The translations under genes and the position numbers were made by a program. The notes beneath the pieces are model-generated. The model saw only the letters and a list, made by a program, of their open reading frames with translations. It was not told where the DNA came from and did no database searches. Source: G963674665 sp964609625 (GTDB lineage Bacteria > Desulfobacterota > Desulfovibrionia > Desulfovibrionales > Desulfovibrionaceae). From it: a DNA stretch of 64,000 nucleotides. This document shows, piece by piece, positions 16,834 to 25,995 of the stretch. The first letter of the stretch is position 1; every line of letters starts with the position of its first letter. Location of the stretch: positions 69,575-133,574 of the forward strand of contig CAZSRS010000008.1 of assembly GCA_964609625.1 (NCBI GenBank). Direction: 5' to 3'.

Positions 16834-17670
16834 ATGCTGCAGCATACCTTTTGCCACATTCCCCGCGTGGGCGTCAAAACCGAAGCCAGACTTTGGGAGG
16901 CGGGCTTCCACACCTGGGAGCAACTGCTCACCGCCGCCATACCGCCCCTGCGGGGCAACTCCCTCGACCTCTGCCGCCGTCATCTGGAGCTTTCGCAGGA
17001 GCGCCTCGAGGCCGGGGACGCCGCGTTCTTCGCCAAGGCCTTGCCCGCGTCCGAGGCCTGGCGCCTGTTTCCCCATTTCCGCCACGACGCGGCCTATGTG
17101 GACATCGAGACCACGGGCCTGGCGCCCCCGCACGAGGACATCACCACCATCGCCCTGTACGACGGCAGCGAGACCCGCTGGTACGTGCAAGGGCGCAACC
17201 TCGGCGACTTCGGCCGCGACATCCGGGACTACTCCCTGCTGGTGACCTTCAACGGCAAGTGCTTTGACGCGCCCTGCATCCAGCGCTGCCTGGGCGTGGA
17301 ACTGCCCATGGCGCACCTGGACCTGCGCTTCGCCCTCAAGGCCGTGGGATTCAGTGGCGGGCTGAAAAAGGTGGAGCAGTCCCTCGGCCTGCACAGGGGG
17401 GAGTTGGACGGCGTGGACGGCTATTTCGCCGTGCTGCTCTGGCAGGAGTTCGAGCGCACCCGCGACGAACGCGCTCTGGAGACGCTGCTGGCCTACAACA
17501 TCGAGGACGTGCTCAACCTGGAGTACCTGGCGGTGCGTGCCTGCAACCTGATGTTGGAGCGCCTGCCCTTCGGCAGGGAGCAGATGCTGGACGAACCCCT
17601 GCCCGGACTCAACCCCATGCTGCCGGACACCGCCCTTATCCACAGGCTCAAGCAGCGGTATGGCTTCTGA
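16834..17670 (+). CDS. YprB-type ribonuclease H-like exonuclease
   Basis: The 278-residue protein begins with an HhH-like segment (HIPRVGVKTEARLWEAGFHT). An RNase H-like 3'-5' exonuclease fold follows, with AAYVDIETTGL (first Asp/Glu pair near residue 91), LLVTFNGKCFDAPCI and YNIEDVLNLEYLA. This is the DEDD-type arrangement of the YprB/RNase_H_2 family. Substrate and pathway are uncertain. The SRAP gene starts 81 bases away on the other strand, so a repair or processing neighbourhood is plausible. ATG 16834 is chosen because GGAG lies 9 bases upstream and the open region before it is an antisense shadow of the SRAP gene. Confidence 0.8.
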   Translation: MLQHTFCHIPRVGVKTEARLWEAGFHTWEQLLTAAIPPLRGNSLDLCRRHLELSQERLEAGDAAFFAKALPASEAWRLFPHFRHDAAYVDIETTGLAPPHEDITTIALYDGSETRWYVQGRNLGDFGRDIRDYSLLVTFNGKCFDAPCIQRCLGVELPMAHLDLRFALKAVGFSGGLKKVEQSLGLHRGELDGVDGYFAVLLWQEFERTRDERALETLLAYNIEDVLNLEYLAVRACNLMLERLPFGREQMLDEPLPGLNPMLPDTALIHRLKQRYGF

Positions 17671-17836
17671 TTTCGAGGGCAACGCGGCATGAACCATTCA
17701 TGTTCGGTCATGCCCAAGCTCGGGGTATTGGCGTGAAACGCGCCCCGGCACTTGCAAAGCCGCGGTGAACAGGGCAGTAGTTACCCAGGTCAAGGCTTTT
17801 CTTCCGCTCAACGCAAAACGGTGCAAAGGTACAGGA

Positions 17837-18910
17837 ATGCGCATCAATCTTTGTCTTCTCCCTGGCGACGGCATAGGCCCCGAAATCATGCCCCAGGCCG
17901 TGAAGGTGCTCGAACGCATCGCGGCCCGCTTCGACCACGAGCTGTTCTTTGCCGAGGCTCTCATCGGCGGGGCGGCCATCGACGCCACCGACAACCCACT
18001 GCCAGAAGAGACCCTGGACAAGTGCCGCGACGCCGACGCCGTGCTGCTCGGCGCCGTGGGCGGCTACAAGTGGGACGACCTGCCAGCCCACAAGCGCCCG
18101 GAAAAGGGGCTGCTGGGCCTGCGTAAGACCCTCAAGCTCTTCGCCAACCTGCGTCCCGCGCACATGTTCAAGGAGCTGGCCCATGCCTGCTACCTGCGGC
18201 CGGACATCGTGGAGCGCGGCATCGACATCCTCGTGGTCCGCGAACTCACCGGCGGCGTCTACTTCGGCGAACCCCGCGGCCGGGAGCTGCTGGACGGCGA
18301 GCGCGTGGCCCTGAACACCATGGTCTACAGCGAGAGCGAAATCCGGCGCATCGCCAGGGTGGCCTTCGAAGCCGCGCTCAAGCGCAGGAAAAAGGTCTGC
18401 TCCGTGGACAAGGCCAACGTGCTCGAGGTCTCGCAGCTTTGGCGGGAGGTGGTCATCGAGACCGCCAGGGAATTCCCGGACGTGGAACTCAGCCACATGT
18501 ACGTGGACAACGCGGCCATGCAACTGGTGCGCGACCCTTCGCAGTTCGACGTCATCGTCACCGGCAACCTCTTCGGCGATATCCTCTCGGACGAGGCCAG
18601 CGTGATCACCGGCTCCATCGGCATGCTGCCCTCGGCCTCCCTGGGCGAAGAGCGCCCCGGCCTGTACGAGCCCATCCACGGCTCGGCACCGGACATCGCC
18701 GGCCAGAACAAGGCCAATCCCCTGGCCACCATCCTCTCGGCCGCCATGCTCCTGCGCCATTCCTTCAGTCTGGAAAAGGAGGCCCAGGCCATCGAGCATG
18801 CGGTCCAGGCCGTGCTCAAGGCCGGCTACCGCACCGGCGACATCATGGAACCGGACAAGCGCTTGCTCTCGTGCAGCAAAATGGGGGATATGGTGGCGGC
18901 CAAGATCTGA
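17837..18910 (+). CDS. leuB: 3-isopropylmalate dehydrogenase
   Basis: The 357-residue enzyme has the expected length and all family blocks. These are LLPGDGIGPEIMPQA for NAD binding, LLGLRKTLKLFANLRPA with the substrate-binding arginines, RELTGGVYFGEPRG, the catalytic Tyr/Lys segments and SVDKANVL. The C-terminal part has DNAAMQLVRDPSQFDVIVTG and EPIHGSAPDIAGQNKANP. It oxidises and decarboxylates 3-isopropylmalate in leucine synthesis. No other leu genes are next to it within this window; the genes upstream have unrelated functions. AAAGGT and AGGA lie just before the ATG. Confidence 0.95.
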   Translation: MRINLCLLPGDGIGPEIMPQAVKVLERIAARFDHELFFAEALIGGAAIDATDNPLPEETLDKCRDADAVLLGAVGGYKWDDLPAHKRPEKGLLGLRKTLKLFANLRPAHMFKELAHACYLRPDIVERGIDILVVRELTGGVYFGEPRGRELLDGERVALNTMVYSESEIRRIARVAFEAALKRRKKVCSVDKANVLEVSQLWREVVIETAREFPDVELSHMYVDNAAMQLVRDPSQFDVIVTGNLFGDILSDEASVITGSIGMLPSASLGEERPGLYEPIHGSAPDIAGQNKANPLATILSAAMLLRHSFSLEKEAQAIEHAVQAVLKAGYRTGDIMEPDKRLLSCSKMGDMVAAKI

Positions 18911-19127
18911 TCCTCTTTTTTCCGGCCGGCTCAAGGGCGCCGCGCCGACATGCCGCACCGTGGCGCCCTCGTTGCACGAGCCCAAGCCGTCGGGCATGGC
19001 GCATGGGGCGTTTCCCGAAGCACACGTCCGTTGCAACGCGGTCTCGCCGCCACACCCTGCCCTGTAGGCCCGAGAGCTGCCCGCCCCTGTCCCGTAGGGG
19101 CCACGCTCAGGCCTCACGCCACGCGGC

Positions 19128-20723
19128 TTAACGCAGGAAATGTACGGGCGTCCCCACGCTCACCGCCCGCGCCAGCTCCAGACCCTGATCGTTGTGCATG
19201 CGGATGCATCCCGCCGAGACACGCTGCCCAATGCGTTGTGGTTCGTTGGTGCCGTGGATGCGAAACCCTTCGCCATGGGAGAGATGCAGCTTGAATTTGC
19301 CCATGGGATTGGCCCTGCTCCCTGGCGCCACGGCTTGGGGCAGTTTCTTGCCCTTGAGCTGGGCGCGGCGTCGGATGTTCTGCGTGGGCACCCACCAGGG
19401 ATCGAACTCGATCCCGGTGATGTACCCGCTGCCCGCGGGCCTGGGCATGCCTGGTCCGGGAGTGGCCACGGTGTAGGTACGCACCAGCTCGCGACCTTGC
19501 CCCCCCACTTCGTAGAGCCGGAGCACGCATTCCTTCATGTCCACTTCGATGATGTAGTCGACTGTGCTTTTCAAGGGGGCCTTGCCCAGTGCCGTGCGTT
19601 GGGCTTGCGGGGGGGACTCGACGTGCGAGGTTCGGGCAGGCTCCGGGCCGGAAGACATGGGCGCCGCGGTGATTGTCACCCGGCGGTTGAGGGCGCGGCC
19701 GGCCACGGTGGCATTGTCCGCCACGGGCTCGCGTTTTCCCTTGCCCTCCACGACCATGCGCTCCGGCTCGATGCCGTGAATCTCCGTCAGCTGCTGCTGC
19801 ACGGCCTGGGCACGGCGCCTGGAGAGCCCGAGGTTGAAGGCATCCGAGCCATGGGAATCGGTGTGCCCCTCGATGCGAATGCGGGCCTGGGGATTGACGC
19901 GCAGATACGCGGCCACCTCCCGCAACCTGTCTTGGTCCTCTGGGAGCAGCGCTGCGCCGCCGTAGCCGAAACGAAGGTGCACAGGCCCGGAAAAGACCCC
20001 GGCGGAAGGAGGGTTGGGCGGCAGGCGCCCTTCCGCTGCATCGAGCCGGGTCTGGGTGGTCACGGCCGCGGGGGGAGAAGCCTTGGCCTGATACAAGCCT
20101 TTGAGGGTGATTTCCAGACGCTGGTTGCGTCGGCGGCCTTCGGGGGTGGCGTCGGAAACCAGGGGGGAACTCTGTCCCATACCCAAGGCCTCGATGCGCG
20201 CCCCAGGAGCGCCGAACTCCGTCACCAGTCGCTGTTTCGCCCGCTGGGCAAAGGCCAGGGATCGGGCCTGGCTGTCGGCGCCATGGGCATGCCCCTCGAT
20301 GCGTAGACTGGAGTCCGGATTCTCCCGCAGCAGCACCGCGAGGCTGCGCAACTGCCCGCTGAACACCTCGGGTTCGGCCGGACCGCTCTCGCCGTAGGTA
20401 ACCCGTACGTGCACGTACAGTGGCACGGGGCAGCCGAACGCGTCCACCACCACGCCCCTGGGTGTTGCCGGGCATTCGTCCCTGGAATCGGGCACGCCGT
20501 CGTTGTCCCTGTCAGGCAGGGACCGTGCCGGAGTGCCCTTGGTGACCATGGGCTCGCCAAGATAGCCGCGCACCAGGCGTTCGGAGGTGAACAGGCCGTG
20601 CTGCGCCTTGGGAGCGGAGGAAAGTTCCGCGCCGCGGCCGGCACACCCCCCGAGGGACACCGGAAGGATCGCCAGGGCGAGATACATGCCGAGGATGGAC
20701 AATACACGCATGGGTCCGGACAT
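19128..20723 (-). CDS. lipoprotein with TSP3-like repeat, two OmpA-like domains and L,D-transpeptidase
   Basis: The 531-residue protein starts with a lipoprotein signal (LAILPVSLGGC), then a calcium-type thrombospondin-3 segment (DRDNDGVPDSRDECPATP). A first OmpA-like region (about 95-205, IEGHAHGADSQARSLAFAQR) and a second (about 250-355, IEGHTDSHGSDAFNLGLSRR) follow. The C-terminal YkuD catalytic domain (about 390-531) has FRIHGTNEP and the nucleophile Cys in SAGCIRMHN. OmpA domains bind diaminopimelate in peptidoglycan and YkuD enzymes make 3-3 crosslinks or attach proteins. The fusion should therefore be an outer-membrane-anchored wall enzyme. Start 20723 is set by GGAGGT 7 bases upstream. 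Confidence 0.87.
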   Translation of the reverse strand: MSGPMRVLSILGMYLALAILPVSLGGCAGRGAELSSAPKAQHGLFTSERLVRGYLGEPMVTKGTPARSLPDRDNDGVPDSRDECPATPRGVVVDAFGCPVPLYVHVRVTYGESGPAEPEVFSGQLRSLAVLLRENPDSSLRIEGHAHGADSQARSLAFAQRAKQRLVTEFGAPGARIEALGMGQSSPLVSDATPEGRRRNQRLEITLKGLYQAKASPPAAVTTQTRLDAAEGRLPPNPPSAGVFSGPVHLRFGYGGAALLPEDQDRLREVAAYLRVNPQARIRIEGHTDSHGSDAFNLGLSRRRAQAVQQQLTEIHGIEPERMVVEGKGKREPVADNATVAGRALNRRVTITAAPMSSGPEPARTSHVESPPQAQRTALGKAPLKSTVDYIIEVDMKECVLRLYEVGGQGRELVRTYTVATPGPGMPRPAGSGYITGIEFDPWWVPTQNIRRRAQLKGKKLPQAVAPGSRANPMGKFKLHLSHGEGFRIHGTNEPQRIGQRVSAGCIRMHNDQGLELARAVSVGTPVHFLR

Positions 20724-20925
20724 CGCGGCCACCTCCAGAATAACTCAGGGGTTGCGCGGGAAGTGCACGACACCTGGGACGCCGGGGCCAAGGCAGCGTC
20801 GGCACCAAGAGCATAGCATATCGTAGAGCGTATCGTCCACGCCCGAGATATCTTGAGGCCTTCGGCTCTGGTTGTCCGCGTTCTGAATCCGGCCGTTCAT
20901 GCCAAGAGGGTACCTAGCACCAGCG

Positions 20926-21645
20926 TTACAGGGCGGCTTCGATCTCCTCGAGTATGGCCGTTGCCGCGGCCAGGGGATCCTGGGCCAGCCGGATGGGCCT
21001 TCCCACCACGATGTGGTCCGCACCGTGACGGATGGCGCCCTCGGCCGTGGAGGTTCGCTTCTGGTCGTCCTGATCCGCGTTGCGGGGGCGGATGCCCGGA
21101 GTCACGATACGCAGTCCCCAACCCAATTCACGGCGCAGCAGGGCCACCTCCCTGGGGGAGCAGACCACTCCGGCCAAACCCGCGTCCTGGGCCTGCCTGC
21201 CGCGCATGAGCACCAGTTCCTCCAGCCTGCCTCCGAACCCCATGCTCTTGAGGTCCTCCTGGCCGAGGCTGGTGAGGGCCGTGACGGCGAGCAGTCCAAA
21301 GGAGGCGTGCTCCGTACCCTGGGCCATTGCCGCCGCATGCATGATGGCGGGATCGCCGTGCACCGTTGCCAGCGAGACGCCTCGTCCGGCCACCTGACGT
21401 ACCGCCGCACCGACCGTGTTGGGCACATCGTAGAACTTGAGATCCAGCATGACCTTGCAGTCGCGCTCCAGAATCCGTTCCACCACCTCGAACCCCGCCG
21501 CGAGGAACAACTCCAGGCCCACCTTGAAGAAGCGCACCGTGGGCGCGAGCATTGTCACGAGTTCCATGGCCTGCCCTTGGTCCCTGACGTCCAGGGCCAT
21601 GATCAGTCGTTCACCCAGGGGCATCCGCAATCTGTTCCGGTTCAT
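20926..21645 (-). CDS. pyrF: orotidine-5'-phosphate decarboxylase
   Basis: The 239-residue protein is a standard bacterial OMP decarboxylase. IMALDVRDQGQAMEL carries the first catalytic region and VRFFKVGLELF follows. VMLDLKFYDVPNTVG provides the Asp-Lys-x-x-Asp tetrad. TPGIRP and the C-terminal HGADHIVVGRPIRLAQDP phosphate-binding region complete it. It makes UMP in the last step of pyrimidine synthesis. GGAGGAG lies 5 bases before the ATG, which rules out the in-frame extension to 21738. Confidence 0.95.
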   Translation of the reverse strand: MNRNRLRMPLGERLIMALDVRDQGQAMELVTMLAPTVRFFKVGLELFLAAGFEVVERILERDCKVMLDLKFYDVPNTVGAAVRQVAGRGVSLATVHGDPAIMHAAAMAQGTEHASFGLLAVTALTSLGQEDLKSMGFGGRLEELVLMRGRQAQDAGLAGVVCSPREVALLRRELGWGLRIVTPGIRPRNADQDDQKRTSTAEGAIRHGADHIVVGRPIRLAQDPLAAATAILEEIEAAL

Positions 21646-22216
21646 GGGCTCCTCCTCCCTTTGCAATAGCGTTCCGGAACGGCCTTGGCAATGCCTCGCC
21701 ACAAGCCCCTGAACGGCTTCGATCTCCCCCTGGAACATTGCTGCTGGGCCCTCTCCACTGTCGAGAAAAGCACTGGATCATGGGAAAGATCTTTGGCATA
21801 CTCGACAACTTGGTTCCGTTTGTGAACACTGCCATCATTACTTTTCTGAAATATCGGCAGTTTTCCGAGCCACGTTTCTTGTCAGACAGGAGGAGAGTTC
21901 TTACCTTTTCAACCATACGCATGCTCTTTTCAGTTTCCCGACCGTACCGCGACGAGCAGCCTGGGGGGGTATCGTGGGGGGGTATTGCCCGCTGGTCGAA
22001 GACTTCCGACAAGCAGGTCTTGGAAACACCCTGCCCACCCCAAACGAACTTTGCTCCAGCTTCATGTCCAGTCACCATGATGGTGTCGGCAGGAATGGAA
22101 CTTGCTTCACCGTGGATGGAAAGAATCGTGTCGTGATACTTGTAACATCATGGACCCTGCCAGCGGGATCCAGGCGCCAAGGAAGCACCAGGGGGGCGCT
22201 CAAGGGGAGGTGCATC
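21646..22216. other. intergenic, 571 bp, with a tandem G-rich 13-bp repeat
   Basis: This is the divergent region between pyrF and the sugar transferase gene. Two adjacent 13-base units, TGGGGGGGTATCG and TGGGGGGGTATTG, lie at 21962-21987. Open frames here (for example from 21738) have no supporting signals. No clear promoter was identified. Confidence 0.5.
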
Positions 22217-23002
22217 ATGAAATTCAACAACGTACGTACAAGAATGGCTCCTACATATCCGATGAGAACGGCCAACTCCGCTTCTTCGGCCCTTTCGATC
22301 CAGGTTTTGCGCGACACCACTTCGAGCGCTGTCGAGCAGAAGGAAGAGCATGCCACCTGTGTGGTGGTGGCGGGAGGGAAGACCTATCGTACAGCGAAGC
22401 GGATCTTCGACATCGTCTTTTCCCTGTTGGTGCTGGTGTGCTCACTGCCCGTGTCCTTGTTGGTGGCCCTGCTCATCAAGTTGGAGAGTCGGGGCCCCGT
22501 GTTCTTTTCGCAACAGCGTGTCGGCAAGGACGGCGAGCTGTTCACCATCTACAAGTTCCGCACCATGCACGCCAACACCCCCAAGTACGCGTGCACGCCC
22601 AAGGACGATTGCCGTGACAACCGCGTGACTCGCGTGGGCAGGGTGCTGCGCCAGTCCGGGCTGGATGAGTTGCCCCAGTTCTTCAATGTCCTGCGTGGAG
22701 ACATGAGTGTGGTGGGCCCGCGGCCCGAGATGCTTTTCCTGGTGGAGCGTTATTCCGAACGTCAGAGAATGCGGCTGTGCGTGCAACCCGGCATCACCGG
22801 ACCCTGGCAACTCAGTGCGGCGCGCTGCGTGCCCATCAGCGAAAACCTCCACTTTGACGAGGAGTACATCAGAAACCGTTCTTTCAGCTACGATCTGCTG
22901 CTCGTGGCCAGGACTTTTTTCCTGACATTCCGGCTTGTGTGGCGGGTGATGATCTCTCCCTCCTGCCGTCGCGACGTGCGTGGGGACTTCACGAGATCGT
23001 GA
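22217..23002 (+). CDS. polyprenyl-phosphate sugar-1-phosphate transferase (bacterial sugar transferase)
   Basis: The 261-residue protein has one hydrophobic segment (about 65-90), then the PGT core. KLESRGPVFFSQQRVGKDGE and FTIYKFRTMHANT are followed by VTRVGRVLRQSGLDELPQFF, NVLRGDMSVVGPRPEM and VQPGITGPWQLSA. These are the signature blocks of monotopic phosphoglycosyl transferases such as WcaJ/PglC, which load the first sugar of a surface polysaccharide onto undecaprenyl phosphate. An N-terminal stretch of about 60 residues is extra and poorly conserved. The start at 22217 follows GGGGAGG by 5 bases. No glycosyltransferase or polymerase genes follow, so the rest of the pathway is elsewhere. 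Confidence 0.9.
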   Translation: MKFNNVRTRMAPTYPMRTANSASSALSIQVLRDTTSSAVEQKEEHATCVVVAGGKTYRTAKRIFDIVFSLLVLVCSLPVSLLVALLIKLESRGPVFFSQQRVGKDGELFTIYKFRTMHANTPKYACTPKDDCRDNRVTRVGRVLRQSGLDELPQFFNVLRGDMSVVGPRPEMLFLVERYSERQRMRLCVQPGITGPWQLSAARCVPISENLHFDEEYIRNRSFSYDLLLVARTFFLTFRLVWRVMISPSCRRDVRGDFTRS

Positions 23003-23089
23003 GCGGAACCCGCGACACCGGAATACCCGATTCATCGCCCTTCGGTCGCCCGCGGCCCAGCCGCGGGCGATGGTACCAAGGATGCCTCC

Positions 23090-24694
23090 ATGATGCTCGA
23101 TACAACCGTTACGCCCAGAACCATGCTTGATCCAGGTTTCCGTGAAGAATACCGGAGCTTGCCGGATCGCCTCCGCGAGAACGCGGTTCTTCACCCCGGC
23201 AAGACGGCCATAGTCTGTACCAGGCTGGGCGCGTCGCGCGTCTACACCTGGGACGAGACTCATGCCAGAGCCTCGGCCATTGCGGCCATGCTCCGGGACA
23301 CCGGCGTGGAAAAAGGCCAGCACGTGGGCTGCCTGCTGGTGAAGACCCCGGAGGCCATCCTCGCCTTCATGGGCGCCCTCTCCGCCGGTGCGGTATTCTT
23401 CCCCATGGACCCCAATCTGCCCGCGGCGGCCCTCGATGCCCTGCTGCAAAGCACCAAGCCCGTTGCGCTTTTCGTCTCCAGGGTCCACCTCCCCCTGCTC
23501 CATGGGTTGGGCAACATCCCCGCACCCGGCAGGATATTCGTCCTGGACGACGGCCTTGCCCCAAAGCCTGCCCCTTGCCGCGACTTCCGTGAGCACGAGA
23601 CGTTTCTGAACCGACATCTCCAGCTCCCGGAGGTGCGAGCCGAAGACCCGGCCTATCTCAACCTCACCTCCGGTACCACCGGCGCGCCCAAGGCAGCCCT
23701 GACCACCCACGCCAACATCGACGCCAACTCCAGGTCCGCGATGGAGACCTTCGGCTTCACAGCCGACGACGTGCACCTGTGCATGTTCCCGGCCTTTGTC
23801 CATCCGCACGAATTGTTCGCCCGCCCCGTCTATCTGGGGGGCGGCATGGTGCTGCTGGACACCATCCAGCCCAAGTCCATCGTCCGCGCCTTGCACGACT
23901 ACAAGGTCACCGCCTTCATGGCCGTGGCCTCGATCTACGAAACCCTGGTGCGACTGCCCTCCATCGAGGAGCTGGACTTCTCTCACCTGCGCGTGCCCGA
24001 GAGCGGCGGCATGCACGTCACGCCTACCCTGCGCAAGGCCTTTGCCGAGCGCTTCGGCCTGCCCATCCAAGCAGTCTGGGGCAGCACCGAGGCCAGCGGC
24101 ATCGCCCTTGCCAATCGGCCCGTCGCGGGCAATCCCCTGATGCTGGAGGCGCCGCCGGGCTCCATGGGGCGTCCCTGCCCCACCTACGAGGCCAAGGTCA
24201 TGCACGGCGAGTGTAAAGAGGCCGGTGTGGACGAGATCGGCGAACTCTGGATCCGGGGACCCGGCGTCTGCTCGGAGTATTATCTGGGGCCGGGAGACAC
24301 CCGCCCCGTATTGGATGACGAAGGCTGGTTCCGCACCTGTGATCTCGTGCGCAAGGACCACGACGGCTTCTTCCACTTCCTGGCCCGGAGTTCGGGTATG
24401 ATGAAAGTGGGGGGCATCAAGGTCTATCCGGCCGAAATCGAGGACGTCATCAGGTCACATCCCCATGTGGACGAGGTGGCCGTGGTCAAGGTAGACGACA
24501 CCCTGCACGGCGAAGTGCCCAAGGCCTTCATCGTGACCAGGCCCGGAATGCCCCTTGCCCATGCCGACGTACGCCGTTGGTGTGAGGGGCGCCTGCACCG
24601 CTACAAGGTCCCTCGACTGGTGGAATTCGTGGACCAACTCCCAAGAACGCCAGGAGGCAAGGTTGCATGGAAAAAGCTGTCGTCGGCCTGCTAA
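23090..24694 (+). CDS. acyl-CoA synthetase/acyl-adenylate ligase (ANL superfamily)
   Basis: The 534-residue protein has all core motifs of the AMP-forming ligase family. They are the P-loop LNLTSGTTGAPKAALTTHAN (about 190), WGSTEASGIA (about 330), GELWIRGPGV, the adenylate-binding GWFRTCDLVRKD and the hinge. The C-terminal PRTPGGKVAWKKL contains the catalytic lysine. It should activate a carboxylic acid with ATP. The acid and the final acceptor (CoA, carrier or amine) cannot be read from sequence. Its last 28 bases overlap the downstream DUF362 gene, so the pair is translationally coupled. It starts 87 bases after the sugar transferase. Confidence 0.85.
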   Translation: MMLDTTVTPRTMLDPGFREEYRSLPDRLRENAVLHPGKTAIVCTRLGASRVYTWDETHARASAIAAMLRDTGVEKGQHVGCLLVKTPEAILAFMGALSAGAVFFPMDPNLPAAALDALLQSTKPVALFVSRVHLPLLHGLGNIPAPGRIFVLDDGLAPKPAPCRDFREHETFLNRHLQLPEVRAEDPAYLNLTSGTTGAPKAALTTHANIDANSRSAMETFGFTADDVHLCMFPAFVHPHELFARPVYLGGGMVLLDTIQPKSIVRALHDYKVTAFMAVASIYETLVRLPSIEELDFSHLRVPESGGMHVTPTLRKAFAERFGLPIQAVWGSTEASGIALANRPVAGNPLMLEAPPGSMGRPCPTYEAKVMHGECKEAGVDEIGELWIRGPGVCSEYYLGPGDTRPVLDDEGWFRTCDLVRKDHDGFFHFLARSSGMMKVGGIKVYPAEIEDVIRSHPHVDEVAVVKVDDTLHGEVPKAFIVTRPGMPLAHADVRRWCEGRLHRYKVPRLVEFVDQLPRTPGGKVAWKKLSSAC

Positions 24695-25908
24695 GGGCCG
24701 GGACTGTTCCTGAAAAGCCCGGCGAGTACACCGAAAAGGGTCTCACTGTCGTGAGCCGGCTCATTGCCGACACCGTGGCCCACGTCCTGGACCTTTCCAC
24801 CCTGGTGCGCGGCAAGACCGTGCTGCTCAAGCCCAACTACGTGCGCCCCAGCTCGCATAACCCCTTCGCCATCGTCACGGACGAGCGGGTCATCGTGGCC
24901 ACGGTGCAGCTGCTCAAGGACGCGGGCGCGCGCGAGGTCTGGATCGGCGACAATCCGGGCTGGGGCCTGCCCCTGAAAAAGGCCCTGGAACAGACCGAGA
25001 ACTTGCGCCAGAGGTTGGAGGCCCTGGGCGCGCGCATCCGCTATTTCGACAGCGAGCCGCGGGTACACCTGGACAACCCCGAGGCCATGCTCTACTCGCC
25101 GGTGATCACGCCCCAATGCCTGCACGAGGCCGACGTCTACATCAACCTGCCCAAGATGAAGACGCACATGCACGCCCTGGTCACCCTGGGCATCAAGAAC
25201 CAGTACGGCCTGATCCTGGACGAGGAGCGGATGTTCTTCCACCGCAACGACATCAACATCAAGCTGGTGGACATCCTGCGCGTGGTCAAGCCGCACCTGA
25301 CCATCCTCGACGGCATCATGGCCGTGCAAGGACAGGCGCCCATCAGCGGCTCGGTGATCGGCGACATGAACACCATCATCGCCGGCACCGACATGGTGGC
25401 CGTGGACGCCACCGCTGCCAGGGTCATGGACATCGACCCCTTCGAGGTGGCCATGATTCGCTTGGCCCATGCCGAAGGGCTGGGCCGCGCCGACGAGGAG
25501 GGCATCGAGGTTCGGGGTATGCCCATCGAGGCCGTGCGCCGCAAGTTCAAACGCCCCGTGATCTCCAGCATCGCGGCCTATCCGCAGATCCGCTGCGTGG
25601 AAGGCGGCGCCTGTTTCGGCTGCCTCTCGGCCCTACGCCACGCCCTGGACAAGCTCGCGTCCGAAGGCGCTCTCGAAGGCCGGCCGGTGCAGCACGTCTA
25701 CGTGGGCAAGCCCATGCCCGACCGCCCCAACCTGCGCAAAACAGAGGGACGGCTCTGGTGCTTCGGCAACTGCGCGGTGGAACTGGTGCACGACTACCGG
25801 CAGCACGGCAAGGTGGGGCGCTTCGTGCCCGGCTGCCCCCCGCATATCCTGGACTTCTACCAGGCCTACAAGGACGCCATGGACAAGGAAGACCACACCG
25901 GCCGTTGA
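24667..25908 (+). CDS. DUF362 family protein
   Basis: The 413-residue protein resembles DUF362 proteins: VLLKPNYVRP, then YINLPKMKTHMHALVTLGIK, LTILDGIMAVQGQAPISG and TDMVAVDATAARVMDIDP. C-terminal cysteines occur in CVEGGACFGCLSAL and WCFGNCAVEL. Some relatives carry ferredoxin-type clusters, but here no full CX2CX2CX3C motif is present. The family's reaction is not established to my knowledge. AGGAGG lies 9 bases before the ATG, inside the end of the ligase gene, and the 28-base overlap argues for a functional pair. Confidence 0.8.
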   Translation: MEKAVVGLLRAGTVPEKPGEYTEKGLTVVSRLIADTVAHVLDLSTLVRGKTVLLKPNYVRPSSHNPFAIVTDERVIVATVQLLKDAGAREVWIGDNPGWGLPLKKALEQTENLRQRLEALGARIRYFDSEPRVHLDNPEAMLYSPVITPQCLHEADVYINLPKMKTHMHALVTLGIKNQYGLILDEERMFFHRNDINIKLVDILRVVKPHLTILDGIMAVQGQAPISGSVIGDMNTIIAGTDMVAVDATAARVMDIDPFEVAMIRLAHAEGLGRADEEGIEVRGMPIEAVRRKFKRPVISSIAAYPQIRCVEGGACFGCLSALRHALDKLASEGALEGRPVQHVYVGKPMPDRPNLRKTEGRLWCFGNCAVELVHDYRQHGKVGRFVPGCPPHILDFYQAYKDAMDKEDHTGR

Positions 25909-25995
25909 TGCACACCGGATCCGATAGACCGGGTTCCACCCGAGGACGTTTCTCCAGGGCCCTGGCGGTGGTGACTGTTTGATGTGGCATCCGCC

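Noticed and set aside
21738..22136. 132-codon frame before the sugar transferase
   Set aside because: No ribosome-binding site at either ATG and no family resemblance; it spans the G-rich repeat.
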